Assembly (NCBI GenBank): GCA_958451915.1
Contig: CAUDRX010000052.1
Coordinates: forward strand, 1-13,475
DNA length: 13,475 bases
Reading direction: 5' to 3'
Origin: an uncultured Peptococcaceae bacterium
Lineage (GTDB): Bacteria; Bacillota; Peptococcia; Peptococcales; Peptococcaceae
Positions 6,277 through 13,475 of the stretch are shown in pieces. The position numbers were made by a program, and so were the translations under genes. The notes beneath the pieces were generated by a model. It saw only the letters and a program-made list of their open reading frames with translations. It was not told where the DNA came from and did no database searches. Within the stretch, counting starts at the first letter, position 1. Every line of letters starts with the position of its first letter.

Positions 6277-9200
6277 TTGGGAAACATCAATAAAGTCGAT
6301 CATATTTCGATCAATCTGGCCAGCCCGGAAGCCATCCGTGGCTGGAGCAGCGGTGAAGTAAAAAAACCGGAAACGATCAACTATAGAACACTCAAACCAG
6401 AACGTGACGGCCTGTACTGTGAACGCATCTTTGGGCCTACCAAAGACTGGGAATGCGCTTGCGGAAAGTATAAACGCGTGCGTTTCAAAGGAGTCATCTG
6501 TGACCGCTGCGGTGTTGAAGTCACTCGATCCAAGGTGCGCCGTGAACGCATGGGTCACATCGAACTGGCAGCCCCATGCACCCATATCTGGTACTTCAAA
6601 GGCATTCCAAGCCGCATGGGCCTCATCCTTAATATGAGCCCACGTCAGCTGGAACGCGTCATCTACTTCGTCTCCTACATCGTCATCGATCCAGGCGATG
6701 TAGACGAGCTCAGCAAATATCAGATCCTCAGTGAGAGCGAATACCGTGATGCCCGTTCCAAATATGGCAACCGTTTCCGCGCCGGTATCGGTGCCGAAGC
6801 TGCCAAGGAACTCCTGGAAGAGATCGACCTCGAAAAACTCAGTGCCGAACTTCAGGAAGAGATCCGCAACTCCAGCGGCCAACGCCACCTTAAAGCTGTA
6901 CGCCGCTTCGAAGTCGTTGAAGGCATGCGCGCTTCAGGCAACAATCCAGCCTGGATGGTGCTCGATGTCCTGCCGGTCATCCCACCAGATCTGCGTCCGA
7001 TGGTGCAGCTCGATGGCGGCCGTTTTGCTACCAGTGACCTCAATGACCTTTATCGCCGCGTGCTCAACCGCAACAATCGCCTAAAACGTCTTCTCGATCT
7101 CGGCGCGCCGGACATCATCGTGCGTAACGAGAAACGTATGCTTCAGGAAGCTGTCGATGCCCTCATCGACAACGGTCGCCGCGGCCGTCCGGTTACCGGC
7201 CCTGGCAACCGCGCCCTCAAGAGCCTTTCTGACATGCTTAAAGGGAAACAGGGGCGTTTCCGTCAGAACCTCCTCGGTAAACGTGTCGACTATTCCGGTC
7301 GTTCTGTTATCGTCGTAGGACCTGAGCTGAAGATGCATCAGTGCGGTCTGCCAAAAGAAATGGCTGTCGAGCTCTTTAAGCCATTCGTCATGCGCAAGCT
7401 GCTGGAAGACGGCACCGCCCATAACATCAAGAGTGCCAAGCGTATGGTCGAACGTTTTGATAACGCCATCTGGGATGTGCTGGAAGATGTTATCAAAGAC
7501 CACCCGGTTCTCCTCAACCGTGCACCGACCCTGCACAGACTTGGTATCCAGGCGTTTGAGCCGGTGCTCGTTGAAGGTCGTGCCCTGAAGCTGCACCCAC
7601 TCGCCTGCACCGCTTACAACGCTGACTTTGACGGTGACCAGATGGCTATCCACGTGCCGCTGTCCACGGAAGCCCAGGCCGAGGCACGCATCCTCATGCT
7701 TGCTGCCAACAACATTCTCAACCCTAAAGATGGTCGACCAGTCACCGTACCGACTCAGGACATGGTCCTCGGCAGCTACTACATGACCATCGCCCGTGAG
7801 GGTGCTCTGGGCGCCGGCAAGTATTTCTGCTCACCTACTGAAGCAGAGCTTGCCTATGATTCTGGTGCCATTCATCTTCAGGCACCGATCCATGTGCGTA
7901 TGCCAGACGGTGAGATCATCGAGACCACCGTTGGCCGCATCATCTTTAACAACCCGATCCCTGAAAAAGTGCCATTTGTCAACGAGGTTGTCGGCAAGAA
8001 AAAACTCGGCAATATCGTTGATGCATGCTTCCGCGTTTACGGAGCGAGTGGCACTGCCCATATGCTCGATGGCATCAAGGCGCAGGGCTTCAAATATTCC
8101 ACCCTCTCCGGGATCTCCATTGGTTATATGGACATGGTCATTCCTGAAAGCAAGCAGCAGTTGCTCGATGAAGCAGAAGCCAAGGTTGACCGCATCGAAA
8201 ACCGCTTCCGTCGTGGTCTTATCACTGATGACGAACGTTACAAGCTGGTCATCGATGTCTGGACCAAGTGCACAGATGACATCGGCAGTGCTCTGCTCGA
8301 AGGGCTCGGCAAGTTCAACTCCATCAACATGATGGCGACTTCCGGTGCCCGTGGTAACAACCAGCAGATCCGTCAGCTTGCCGGTATGCGCGGGCTCATG
8401 GCCGACCCATCTGGTAAGACCATCGAAATGCCGATCAAGGCAAACTTCCGCGAAGGGCTCACCGTCCTCGAGTACTTCATTTCTTCCCATGGTGCGCGCA
8501 AAGGTCTCGCCGATACAGCATTGCGTACTGCTGACTCTGGCTATCTGACCCGCCGTCTCGTTGACGTAGCCCAGGATGTTATTGTCCGTGAGCTCGACTG
8601 CGGGACTGAATCTGGGCTCACCGTCCGTGCCATCATGAATGGTACAGAAACCATCGAACCACTTTGGGAACGCGTTGCCGGTCGTTACCTTGCCGAAGAT
8701 GTACTGCATCCGGAAACTGGCGAGATCCTCGCTCATCGTAACGACTACATCAGTGACGACGAAGCCAAAGCCATCGAAGCCGCAGGTGTCACTGAAGTCC
8801 ACATCCGAAGTGCGCTCACCTGCCGCAGCCGTCACGGTGTTTGCTGCAAGTGCTACGGTCGCAACCTTGCCACTGGCGTTGTTGTCGATGTCGGGGAAGC
8901 TGTTGGCACTGTTGCTGCGCAGTCCATCGGGGAACCAGGGACCCAGCTTACCATGCGTACCTTCCATACCGGTGGTATCGCCGGCGGCGACATCACTCAG
9001 GGGCTTCCTCGTGTCGAGGAATTGTTTGAGGCACGTCGCCCTAAAGGGCAGGCTGTTATCACTGAAGTCGATGGCCGCGTCTCCATCGGTGAGAACAAGG
9101 GACGTACCGAGATCACTGTCATCACCGATAATGGCGAAGCCCATGCTTATGTCATTCCATTTGCAGCGCATCTTGCTGTCATGGATGGACAGATGGTCGA

Positions 9201-9870
9201 AGCAGGCCAGGAGCTTACTGAAGGGTCCATCAACCCTCAGGATCTGCTTCTCATCAAAGGGCCGCTCGGCGTTCAGGAATATCTCCTGCGTGAAGTGCAG
9301 AAGGTCTACCGCCTCCAGGGTGTAGATATCAACGATAAGCACATTGAAGTTATGGTGCGTCAGATGATGCGCAAGGTCAAAGTCGAAGAGATTGGCGACA
9401 GCAATTTCCTTGCTGGCAGCCAGGTAGACGTGATCGATTTCGATGAAGAGAACGAACGCCTTGAGAGAGAAGGACTGCGCCCAGCTGTCGGCGAAGTTCA
9501 GCTCCTTGGTATCACCAAAGCTGCGCTTGCTACCGATTCCTTCCTTTCTGCAGCATCCTTCCAGGAGACCACCAAGGTCCTTACCGATTCTGCGATCAAA
9601 GGCAAGAACGACTACCTTATCGGCCTCAAGGAGAACGTCATCCTCGGTAAGCTTATTCCAGCCGGTACTGGCATGCGCCATTATCGCGACCTCGCGCTTA
9701 CCGGCGAAGCGTACGAGAGCCAGTATGACCAGGTCGATGTCCTTGCTGAGCAGATGGAAACCGGCGCAGCAGAAGAAGCTGTCATCGATGAAACTGGTGA
9801 AGCGTCCGAGAATGAGACCAGGCCATCTCGTCCGGAACCAGTCAAGGACGACCGTCCGGTCTTTATCTGA
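6277..9870 (+). CDS. rpoC: DNA-directed RNA polymerase subunit beta'
   Basis: RpoC carries the catalytic magnesium site of RNA polymerase and pairs with RpoB. It begins at a TTG (6277) eight bases after GAAGGGAG (6261-6268), and translates to 1197 residues, a usual Firmicutes length. The N-terminal LASPEAIRGWSSGEVKKPET motif leads into zinc site 1 (C60, C62, C75, C78). Then come the conserved VDYSGRSVIVVGP region and the catalytic NADFDGDQ (448-455), which supplies three Asp for Mg2+. Zinc site 2 is C775, C849, C856 and C859 with canonical spacing. The trigger-loop motif GEPGTQLTMRTFHTGG lies near residues 886-904. The C-terminus is an ordinary acidic, unstructured tail. It is co-transcribed with rpoB and closed by the terminator at 9890. 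Confidence 0.98.
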   Translation: MGNINKVDHISINLASPEAIRGWSSGEVKKPETINYRTLKPERDGLYCERIFGPTKDWECACGKYKRVRFKGVICDRCGVEVTRSKVRRERMGHIELAAPCTHIWYFKGIPSRMGLILNMSPRQLERVIYFVSYIVIDPGDVDELSKYQILSESEYRDARSKYGNRFRAGIGAEAAKELLEEIDLEKLSAELQEEIRNSSGQRHLKAVRRFEVVEGMRASGNNPAWMVLDVLPVIPPDLRPMVQLDGGRFATSDLNDLYRRVLNRNNRLKRLLDLGAPDIIVRNEKRMLQEAVDALIDNGRRGRPVTGPGNRALKSLSDMLKGKQGRFRQNLLGKRVDYSGRSVIVVGPELKMHQCGLPKEMAVELFKPFVMRKLLEDGTAHNIKSAKRMVERFDNAIWDVLEDVIKDHPVLLNRAPTLHRLGIQAFEPVLVEGRALKLHPLACTAYNADFDGDQMAIHVPLSTEAQAEARILMLAANNILNPKDGRPVTVPTQDMVLGSYYMTIAREGALGAGKYFCSPTEAELAYDSGAIHLQAPIHVRMPDGEIIETTVGRIIFNNPIPEKVPFVNEVVGKKKLGNIVDACFRVYGASGTAHMLDGIKAQGFKYSTLSGISIGYMDMVIPESKQQLLDEAEAKVDRIENRFRRGLITDDERYKLVIDVWTKCTDDIGSALLEGLGKFNSINMMATSGARGNNQQIRQLAGMRGLMADPSGKTIEMPIKANFREGLTVLEYFISSHGARKGLADTALRTADSGYLTRRLVDVAQDVIVRELDCGTESGLTVRAIMNGTETIEPLWERVAGRYLAEDVLHPETGEILAHRNDYISDDEAKAIEAAGVTEVHIRSALTCRSRHGVCCKCYGRNLATGVVVDVGEAVGTVAAQSIGEPGTQLTMRTFHTGGIAGGDITQGLPRVEELFEARRPKGQAVITEVDGRVSIGENKGRTEITVITDNGEAHAYVIPFAAHLAVMDGQMVEAGQELTEGSINPQDLLLIKGPLGVQEYLLREVQKVYRLQGVDINDKHIEVMVRQMMRKVKVEEIGDSNFLAGSQVDVIDFDEENERLEREGLRPAVGEVQLLGITKAALATDSFLSAASFQETTKVLTDSAIKGKNDYLIGLKENVILGKLIPAGTGMRHYRDLALTGEAYESQYDQVDVLAEQMETGAAEEAVIDETGEASENETRPSRPEPVKDDRPVFI

Positions 9871-9889
9871 TCAAACAAAATAATCTGAC

Positions 9890-9924
9890 AAAGAGCACGT
9901 TCGAAAGATCGGACGTGCTCTTTT
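9890..9924 (+). terminator. Rho-independent terminator after rpoC
   Basis: AAAGAGCACGT (9890-9900) pairs perfectly with ACGTGCTCTTT (9913-9923). One G-U and one C-G pair extend the stem inward to an 8-base loop. The stem ends in TTTT followed by a T-rich stretch, 20 bases after the rpoC stop, and separates rpoBC from the str operon. Confidence 0.9.
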
Positions 9925-10034
9925 GATTTAGAAGAAAATGCATTAGTGATATTCAGGCGCGCAAAGGCTGTATAAAGGTAAATATGCAGAATGGATACGC
10001 CGGGAAACGTGGATATAAAATTTAGGAAAAACCA
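9925..10034. other. Intergenic stretch between rpoC terminator and str promoter
   Basis: This is the first part of the 358-base gene-free gap between rpoC and rpsL. I find no credible gene in it. A 13-codon frame from the ATG near 9984 has only a weak AAAGGT ahead of it and is not called. The last bases, GGAAAAACC, place an A run just upstream of the str -35 box. Confidence 0.5.
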
Positions 10035-10063
10035 TTGACAAGCTGAAATCGTCATGATATATT
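10035..10063 (+). promoter_or_regulatory. Near-consensus sigma-A promoter of the str operon
   Basis: A perfect TTGACA (10035-10040), a 17-base spacer and TATATT (10058-10063) with a TG-extended -10 (TGA before it). Transcription should start near 10070, about 160 bases before rpsL. The -35 and first half of the spacer closely match those of the rpoB promoter. Confidence 0.88.
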
Positions 10064-10069
10064 CTGTAT

Positions 10070-10228
10070 TGTGTTTGTCGAACGGTTCCCGGTGAATGTG
10101 TCGGAGACAGCCATTCACAAGCATGGGCGTCATTTGACAGACCGTTTCATACTGCCGCTACGACCACGCAGCAAGGCAGTCCGTCTGTTTTGCATTGACG
10201 AAATCATATCTTACAAGGAGGTGGCAGT
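10070..10228 (+). promoter_or_regulatory. Structured 5' leader of rpsL, candidate regulatory RNA
   Basis: The ~160-base leader holds several strong pairings. Hairpin A is GTGAATG-TGTC (10092-10102) with GACA and CATTCAC (10106-10118), 11 pairs with a 2-base bulge. Stem B pairs GAACGGT (10080-10086) with ACCGTTT (10141-10147) and encloses hairpin A. Stem C pairs ACAGAC (10137-10142) with GTCTGT (10183-10188) and contains ACTGCC (10151-10156) with GGCAGT (10175-10180); four T follow within a few bases. B and C share 10141-10142, so their outer stems exclude each other. The rpsL ribosome binding site (10215-10223) lies beyond them. Ribosomal-protein operons are often autoregulated through such leaders, but I recognise no catalogued family here. 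Confidence 0.5.
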
Positions 10229-10600
10229 ATGCCAACAATCAACCAGCTGGTTAACAAAGGGAGACAGTCCAGTCGCAAGAAATCCACGACCCCAGCATTG
10301 CAGAGCAACCCACAGAAGAGAGGCCTCTGCACCAGAGTCTACACCACGACCCCTAAGAAGCCAAACTCTGCACTTCGTAAGGTTGCCCGTGTACGTCTGA
10401 CCAACGGGACTGAAGTCACCGTTTACATCCCAGGGATCGGCCATAACCTTCAGGAACACAGCGTTGTCCTCGTTCGCGGCGGGAGAGTCCGTGACCTTCC
10501 AGGGGTCCGTTATCATCTCGTCAGAGGTACCTTGGACGCTGCAGGTGTCAACGACCGCAGACAGTCTCGTTCTAAATACGGCACCAAGCGTCCTAAGTAA
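10229..10600 (+). CDS. rpsL: 30S ribosomal protein S12
   Basis: S12 lines the decoding centre of the 30S subunit and governs translational accuracy. The 123-residue protein starts at ATG 10229 behind AAGGAGGTG (10215-10223). It is the short S12 form, without the ~15-residue insert seen in B. subtilis. The TTTPKKPNSALRK loop keeps Lys43 (E. coli K42 in mature numbering). The second decoding loop reads GGRVRDLPG, so residue 88 is Arg (codon CGT, 10490-10492) where Lys is nearly universal. K88R is a known streptomycin-resistance change in M. tuberculosis and E. coli. Asp89, the usual methylthiolation site, is present. It is the first gene of the str operon, 53 bases before rpsG. Confidence 0.98.
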   Translation: MPTINQLVNKGRQSSRKKSTTPALQSNPQKRGLCTRVYTTTPKKPNSALRKVARVRLTNGTEVTVYIPGIGHNLQEHSVVLVRGGRVRDLPGVRYHLVRGTLDAAGVNDRRQSRSKYGTKRPK

Positions 10601-10653
10601 TTCTTGGAACTGCCGATATATATTTGGATGTAAATAAATGAAAGGAGGCCCTC

Positions 10654-11124
10654 ATGTCCAGAAAAGCCAGAGCTCCAAAGAGAGAAGTACTCGCTGACCC
10701 AATTTACAACAGCAAGCAGGTCACCAAGCTCATCAACCAGATCATGCTTGATGGTAAAAAGGGTGTAGCTGAACATATTGTTTACAGCGCATTTGACATT
10801 GTCGCTGAAAAGACCGGTAACGAAGCCATCGATGTTTTTGAAGAAGCACTCAAGAACATCATGCCAGTTCTCGAAGTCAAAGCACGCCGCGTCGGTGGTG
10901 CCAACTATCAGGTGCCAATCGAAGTCCGTGCAGACCGTCGTCAGACCCTCGGTCTGCGTTGGTTGGTTGGTTTTGCCCGCAAGCGCGGTGAAAAGACCAT
11001 GGATGTCCGTCTCGCTAACGAGATCATGGATGCAGCCAACAACACTGGCGGCGCTGTGAAGAAGAAAGAAGAGACCCACAGAATGGCAGAAGCCAACAAG
11101 GCATTTGCACATTATCGCTGGTAA
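10654..11124 (+). CDS. rpsG: 30S ribosomal protein S7
   Basis: S7 binds the 3' major domain of 16S rRNA, nucleates head assembly of the small subunit and contacts E-site tRNA. The 156-residue product is the standard bacterial length. It starts at ATG 10654, five bases after AAAGGAGG (10641-10648). Family landmarks are the N-terminal MSRKARAPKR, DPIYNSKQVTKLINQIMLDGKK, the RRVGGANYQVPIEV beta-ribbon, RWLVGFARKRGEKTM, and the C-terminal HRMAEANKAFAHYRW. In E. coli S7 represses its operon by binding the rpsL-rpsG spacer. Here that spacer is only 53 bases and I see no matching structure, so any feedback may act elsewhere, such as the rpsL leader (inference). Confidence 0.98.
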   Translation: MSRKARAPKREVLADPIYNSKQVTKLINQIMLDGKKGVAEHIVYSAFDIVAEKTGNEAIDVFEEALKNIMPVLEVKARRVGGANYQVPIEVRADRRQTLGLRWLVGFARKRGEKTMDVRLANEIMDAANNTGGAVKKKEETHRMAEANKAFAHYRW

Positions 11125-11177
11125 TCTCACCCGACTTTTACAAATACTATCATTACTAATACAAAGGAGGATCATCA

Positions 11178-13256
11178 GTGGCAAGAGAATATTCGCTCCA
11201 AAATACTCGTAACATTGGTATTATGGCGCATATCGACGCAGGTAAGACCACAACCACCGAACGTATCCTGTACTACACCGGTCGTTCCCATAAGATCGGT
11301 GAAGTCCATGACGGTGCAGCTACCATGGACTGGATGGAACAGGAACAGGAACGTGGTATCACCATCACTTCCGCTGCTACCACAGCACACTGGAAGGGCA
11401 TGCGTATCAACATCATTGACACCCCAGGGCACGTCGACTTTACTGTCGAAGTAGAACGTTCTCTCCGTGTTCTGGACAGCTCTGTCGCAGTTTTCTGCGC
11501 CGTTGCTGGTGTACAGCCACAGTCCGAGACCGTATGGCGCCAGGCCGTACGTTACAACGTTCCTCGTATCGCTTTCGTCAACAAGATGGACCGTACCGGC
11601 GCTAACTATTTCAATGTTTGCCGTCAGATCAAGGAACGTCTCGGTGCCCATGCGCTCATCATGCAGGTCCCACTCGGTGCAGAAGAAAACTTCTGGGGCG
11701 TTGTTGACCTTGTAGAGATGAAAGCTTACAAGTTCCTCGAAGGTAAGGAACTCGTTAACTACGAAGAGATCCCTATCCCAGACGAATACGCCGATCAGGT
11801 TGAAGAATACCGTCAGAAACTCGTTGAAGACGTTGCTGAACTCGACGAAGATCTCATGGAAAAATTCTTTGAAAACGGCGACCTTGAAGTGAAGGACATC
11901 AAGAAAGCCATCCGCAAGGCTACCATCGCGAACGACACCGTTCCAGTGCTCTGCGGTTCCGCTTTCAAAAATAAAGGGGTGCAGTTCCTTCTCGACGCTG
12001 TCGTTGATTACTGCCCATCCCCAGTTGACGTTCCATCCATCAAAGGCACTCTGCCAGATGGCGAAGAAGCAGAACGTCATCCAAGCGATGAAGAACCATT
12101 CGCAGCACTTGCCTTCAAGGTTATGACCGACCCTTATGTCGGTAAGCTGACTTTCTTCCGTGTTTACTCCGGTACGCTTGAAAGCGGCAGCTATGTTTAC
12201 AATGCTACTAAGGGCAAACGCGAACGTATCAGCCGTATCGTTATGATGCATGCTAACCATCGTAAGGAAGTCGACAAAGTCTACGCTGGCGACATCGCTG
12301 CAGCTGTAGGTCTTAAGGATGTCGGCACCGGTGACTCTCTCTGCGATGAGAACGCACCAATCATTCTCGAATCCATGGAATTCCCGGATCCGGTTATCAA
12401 TATCGCTATTGAACCTGCATCCAAGGGCGACCAGGATAAGATGGGTATCGCACTTGCCAAGCTTGCAGAAGAAGACCCAACCTTCAAGGCCTGGACTGAT
12501 GAAGAGACCGGGCAGACCATTATCGCCGGCATGGGCGAACTTCACCTTGACATCATCGTTGACCGTCTCAAGAGAGAATTCAACGTTGAAGCCAACGTTG
12601 GTAAGCCTCGCGTATCTTACAAAGAGACGATCAAGAAAGCTGTACACGGCGAAGGTAAATTCGTCCGTCAGTCTGGTGGTCGTGGGCAGTATGGTCATGC
12701 AGTCATCGATCTTGAACCACTCGAACCAGGTTCTGGCTTCGAATTTGAGAGCAAGATCGTCGGCGGCGCTGTGCCAAAAGAATACATCGGGCCTATCGAA
12801 GCCGGTATCAAGGAAGCAATGGAAAACGGTGTACTCGCCGGTTACGAAGTTGTTGACGTCAAGGCAACCCTCGTTGATGGTTCCTACCATGATGTCGACT
12901 CCTCTGAAATGGCATTTAAGGTTGCCGGTTCCATGGCGTTCAAGAACTGTGCGCTCAAGGCAGACCCAGTCCTTCTCGAGCCTGTCATGAAGATCGAGAT
13001 CACCGTCCCAGAAGAATACATGGGCGATGTTATGGGTGACTTGAACTCCCGTCGTGGCCGCATCGAAGGTATGGAAGCAGTCGATAATACTCAGATCATC
13101 CGTGGTTTCGTACCACTGTCTGAGATGTTCGGCTATGCGACCGACCTGCGTTCCCGTACTCAGGGCCGTGGTGTTTACACCATGCAGTCCGACCACTTTG
13201 AAGAAGTTCCAAAATCCATTGCCGATGAAATCATCGCTAAGCGCAATGGTAAATAA
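11178..13256 (+). CDS. fusA: Elongation factor G
   Basis: EF-G is the GTPase that drives tRNA-mRNA translocation on the ribosome. The 692-residue protein starts at GTG 11178, seven bases after AAAGGAGG (11163-11170). The GTPase motifs are complete: G1 AHIDAGKT (17-24), G2 RGITITSA, G3 DTPGHVDF (from residue 81), G4 NKMD (135-138) and G5 GSAFKNKG. Domain IV carries RQSGGRGQYGHA and the C-terminal domain has MGDLNSRRGRIEGME, as in canonical EF-G rather than in RF3, LepA or a TetM-type protection protein. It is the third gene of the str operon, 53 bases after rpsG and 33 before tuf. In-frame TTA, CTA and TCA codons are absent from 11178 to 13196, which shows strong codon selection. Confidence 0.98.
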   Translation: MAREYSLQNTRNIGIMAHIDAGKTTTTERILYYTGRSHKIGEVHDGAATMDWMEQEQERGITITSAATTAHWKGMRINIIDTPGHVDFTVEVERSLRVLDSSVAVFCAVAGVQPQSETVWRQAVRYNVPRIAFVNKMDRTGANYFNVCRQIKERLGAHALIMQVPLGAEENFWGVVDLVEMKAYKFLEGKELVNYEEIPIPDEYADQVEEYRQKLVEDVAELDEDLMEKFFENGDLEVKDIKKAIRKATIANDTVPVLCGSAFKNKGVQFLLDAVVDYCPSPVDVPSIKGTLPDGEEAERHPSDEEPFAALAFKVMTDPYVGKLTFFRVYSGTLESGSYVYNATKGKRERISRIVMMHANHRKEVDKVYAGDIAAAVGLKDVGTGDSLCDENAPIILESMEFPDPVINIAIEPASKGDQDKMGIALAKLAEEDPTFKAWTDEETGQTIIAGMGELHLDIIVDRLKREFNVEANVGKPRVSYKETIKKAVHGEGKFVRQSGGRGQYGHAVIDLEPLEPGSGFEFESKIVGGAVPKEYIGPIEAGIKEAMENGVLAGYEVVDVKATLVDGSYHDVDSSEMAFKVAGSMAFKNCALKADPVLLEPVMKIEITVPEEYMGDVMGDLNSRRGRIEGMEAVDNTQIIRGFVPLSEMFGYATDLRSRTQGRGVYTMQSDHFEEVPKSIADEIIAKRNGK

Positions 13257-13289
13257 TAATCATCCGAATTTTTAGGAGGAATCTTAACA

Positions 13290-13475
13290 ATGGCAAAAGA
13301 ACAGTATCAGCGTACAAAACCTCATGTTAACATTGGTACCATTGGTCACGTCGACCATGGTAAGACCACCACGACCGCTGCTATCACCGCAGTACTTTCC
13401 CTCGAAGGTAAGGCCGCTAACACCAAGTTCGAAGATATCGATAAGGCACCAGAAGAAAGAGAACGCGGTATCACC
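13290..13475 (+). CDS. tuf: Elongation factor Tu, 5' portion (cut by window edge)
   Basis: EF-Tu delivers aminoacyl-tRNA to the ribosomal A site as a GTP complex. The first 62 codons are present, from ATG 13290 with AGGAGG at 13274-13279, a rather long 10-base spacing. The N-terminus has RTKPHVNIGTIGHVDHGKT, with the G1 P-loop at 19-26, and the window ends in the switch I region at ERERGIT. The residue after KTT is Thr (KTTTTAAIT) where Leu is more usual; this is a mild substitution. The location right after fusA is the standard str operon order. The remaining ~335 residues lie outside the window, so completeness cannot be judged. Confidence 0.97.
   Translation, partial: MAKEQYQRTKPHVNIGTIGHVDHGKTTTTAAITAVLSLEGKAANTKFEDIDKAPEERERGIT

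Noticed and set aside
7831..9681. 616-codon minus-strand open frame inside rpoC
   Set aside because: Same cause: codon-aligned antisense to rpoC, ending at a sense TCA codon at 7831. rpoC itself is fully conserved here.
10071..10400. 109-codon plus-strand open frame overlapping the rpsL leader and rpsL
   Set aside because: It begins at the predicted transcription start with no ribosome binding site and runs into rpsL in another frame. The translation has no family features.
10601..10653. S7 translational-repressor site between rpsL and rpsG, as in E. coli
   Set aside because: The spacer is short and AT-rich, and I could not find a hairpin resembling the 16S rRNA binding site for S7.
11178..13256. 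Tetracycline ribosomal-protection protein (TetM-like) instead of EF-G
   Set aside because: The AHIDAGKT start, domain IV motif and position between rpsG and tuf are those of canonical fusA.
1..13475. CRISPR array, tRNA/rRNA genes, insertion sequences or prophage
   Set aside because: Reading the gaps on both strands showed no regularly spaced repeats, cloverleaf-like segments, transposase frames or terminal inverted repeats. Almost all sequence is accounted for by core genes.

Overview
The window is a core-genome stretch of a low-to-mid GC Bacillota (Firmicutes) bacterium, most likely of the class Clostridia. The evidence is the sigma-A style promoters with TG-extended -10 boxes, strong AGGAGG ribosome binding sites, frequent TTG/GTG starts, a DUF1934 protein beside an S11 D,D-carboxypeptidase, and Firmicutes-type RpoB, RpoC, S12, S7, EF-G and EF-Tu. 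From memory, the first ~280 residues of RpoB read like Lachnospiraceae proteins. The short RpoB C-terminal half, the 123-residue S12 and the 692-residue EF-G look more like another lineage, perhaps Negativicutes. That assignment is inference and needs a tree.

Layout. (1) Positions 1-2011 hold the last codons of an upstream gene, then a DUF1934 protein and a secreted, C-terminally anchored D-Ala-D-Ala carboxypeptidase, all on the plus strand and tightly spaced. A strong bidirectional terminator follows at 2061-2092. (2) A small membrane protein of unknown function is convergent to that block (minus strand, 2110-2553). (3) Positions 2554-2817 form a divergent control region with a minus-strand promoter for the membrane protein, a helically phased A-tract block and a near-consensus promoter for rpoB. 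(4) rpoB and rpoC follow, ending at a terminator (9890-9924). (5) A new near-consensus promoter (10035-10063) and a ~160-nt structured leader precede the str operon: rpsL, rpsG, fusA and the start of tuf, which is cut by the window edge.

Functionally this is transcription (RNA polymerase beta and beta') followed by translation (S12, S7, EF-G, EF-Tu), with cell-wall maintenance upstream. I see no tRNA, rRNA, CRISPR array, insertion sequence or prophage, and no new defence or metabolic system. The points most worth a second look are an abrupt codon-usage change inside rpoB (about 3640-3900) that continues to the window end, a natural Arg at S12 position 88 where Lys is the streptomycin-sensitive residue, and mutually exclusive pairings in the rpsL leader.
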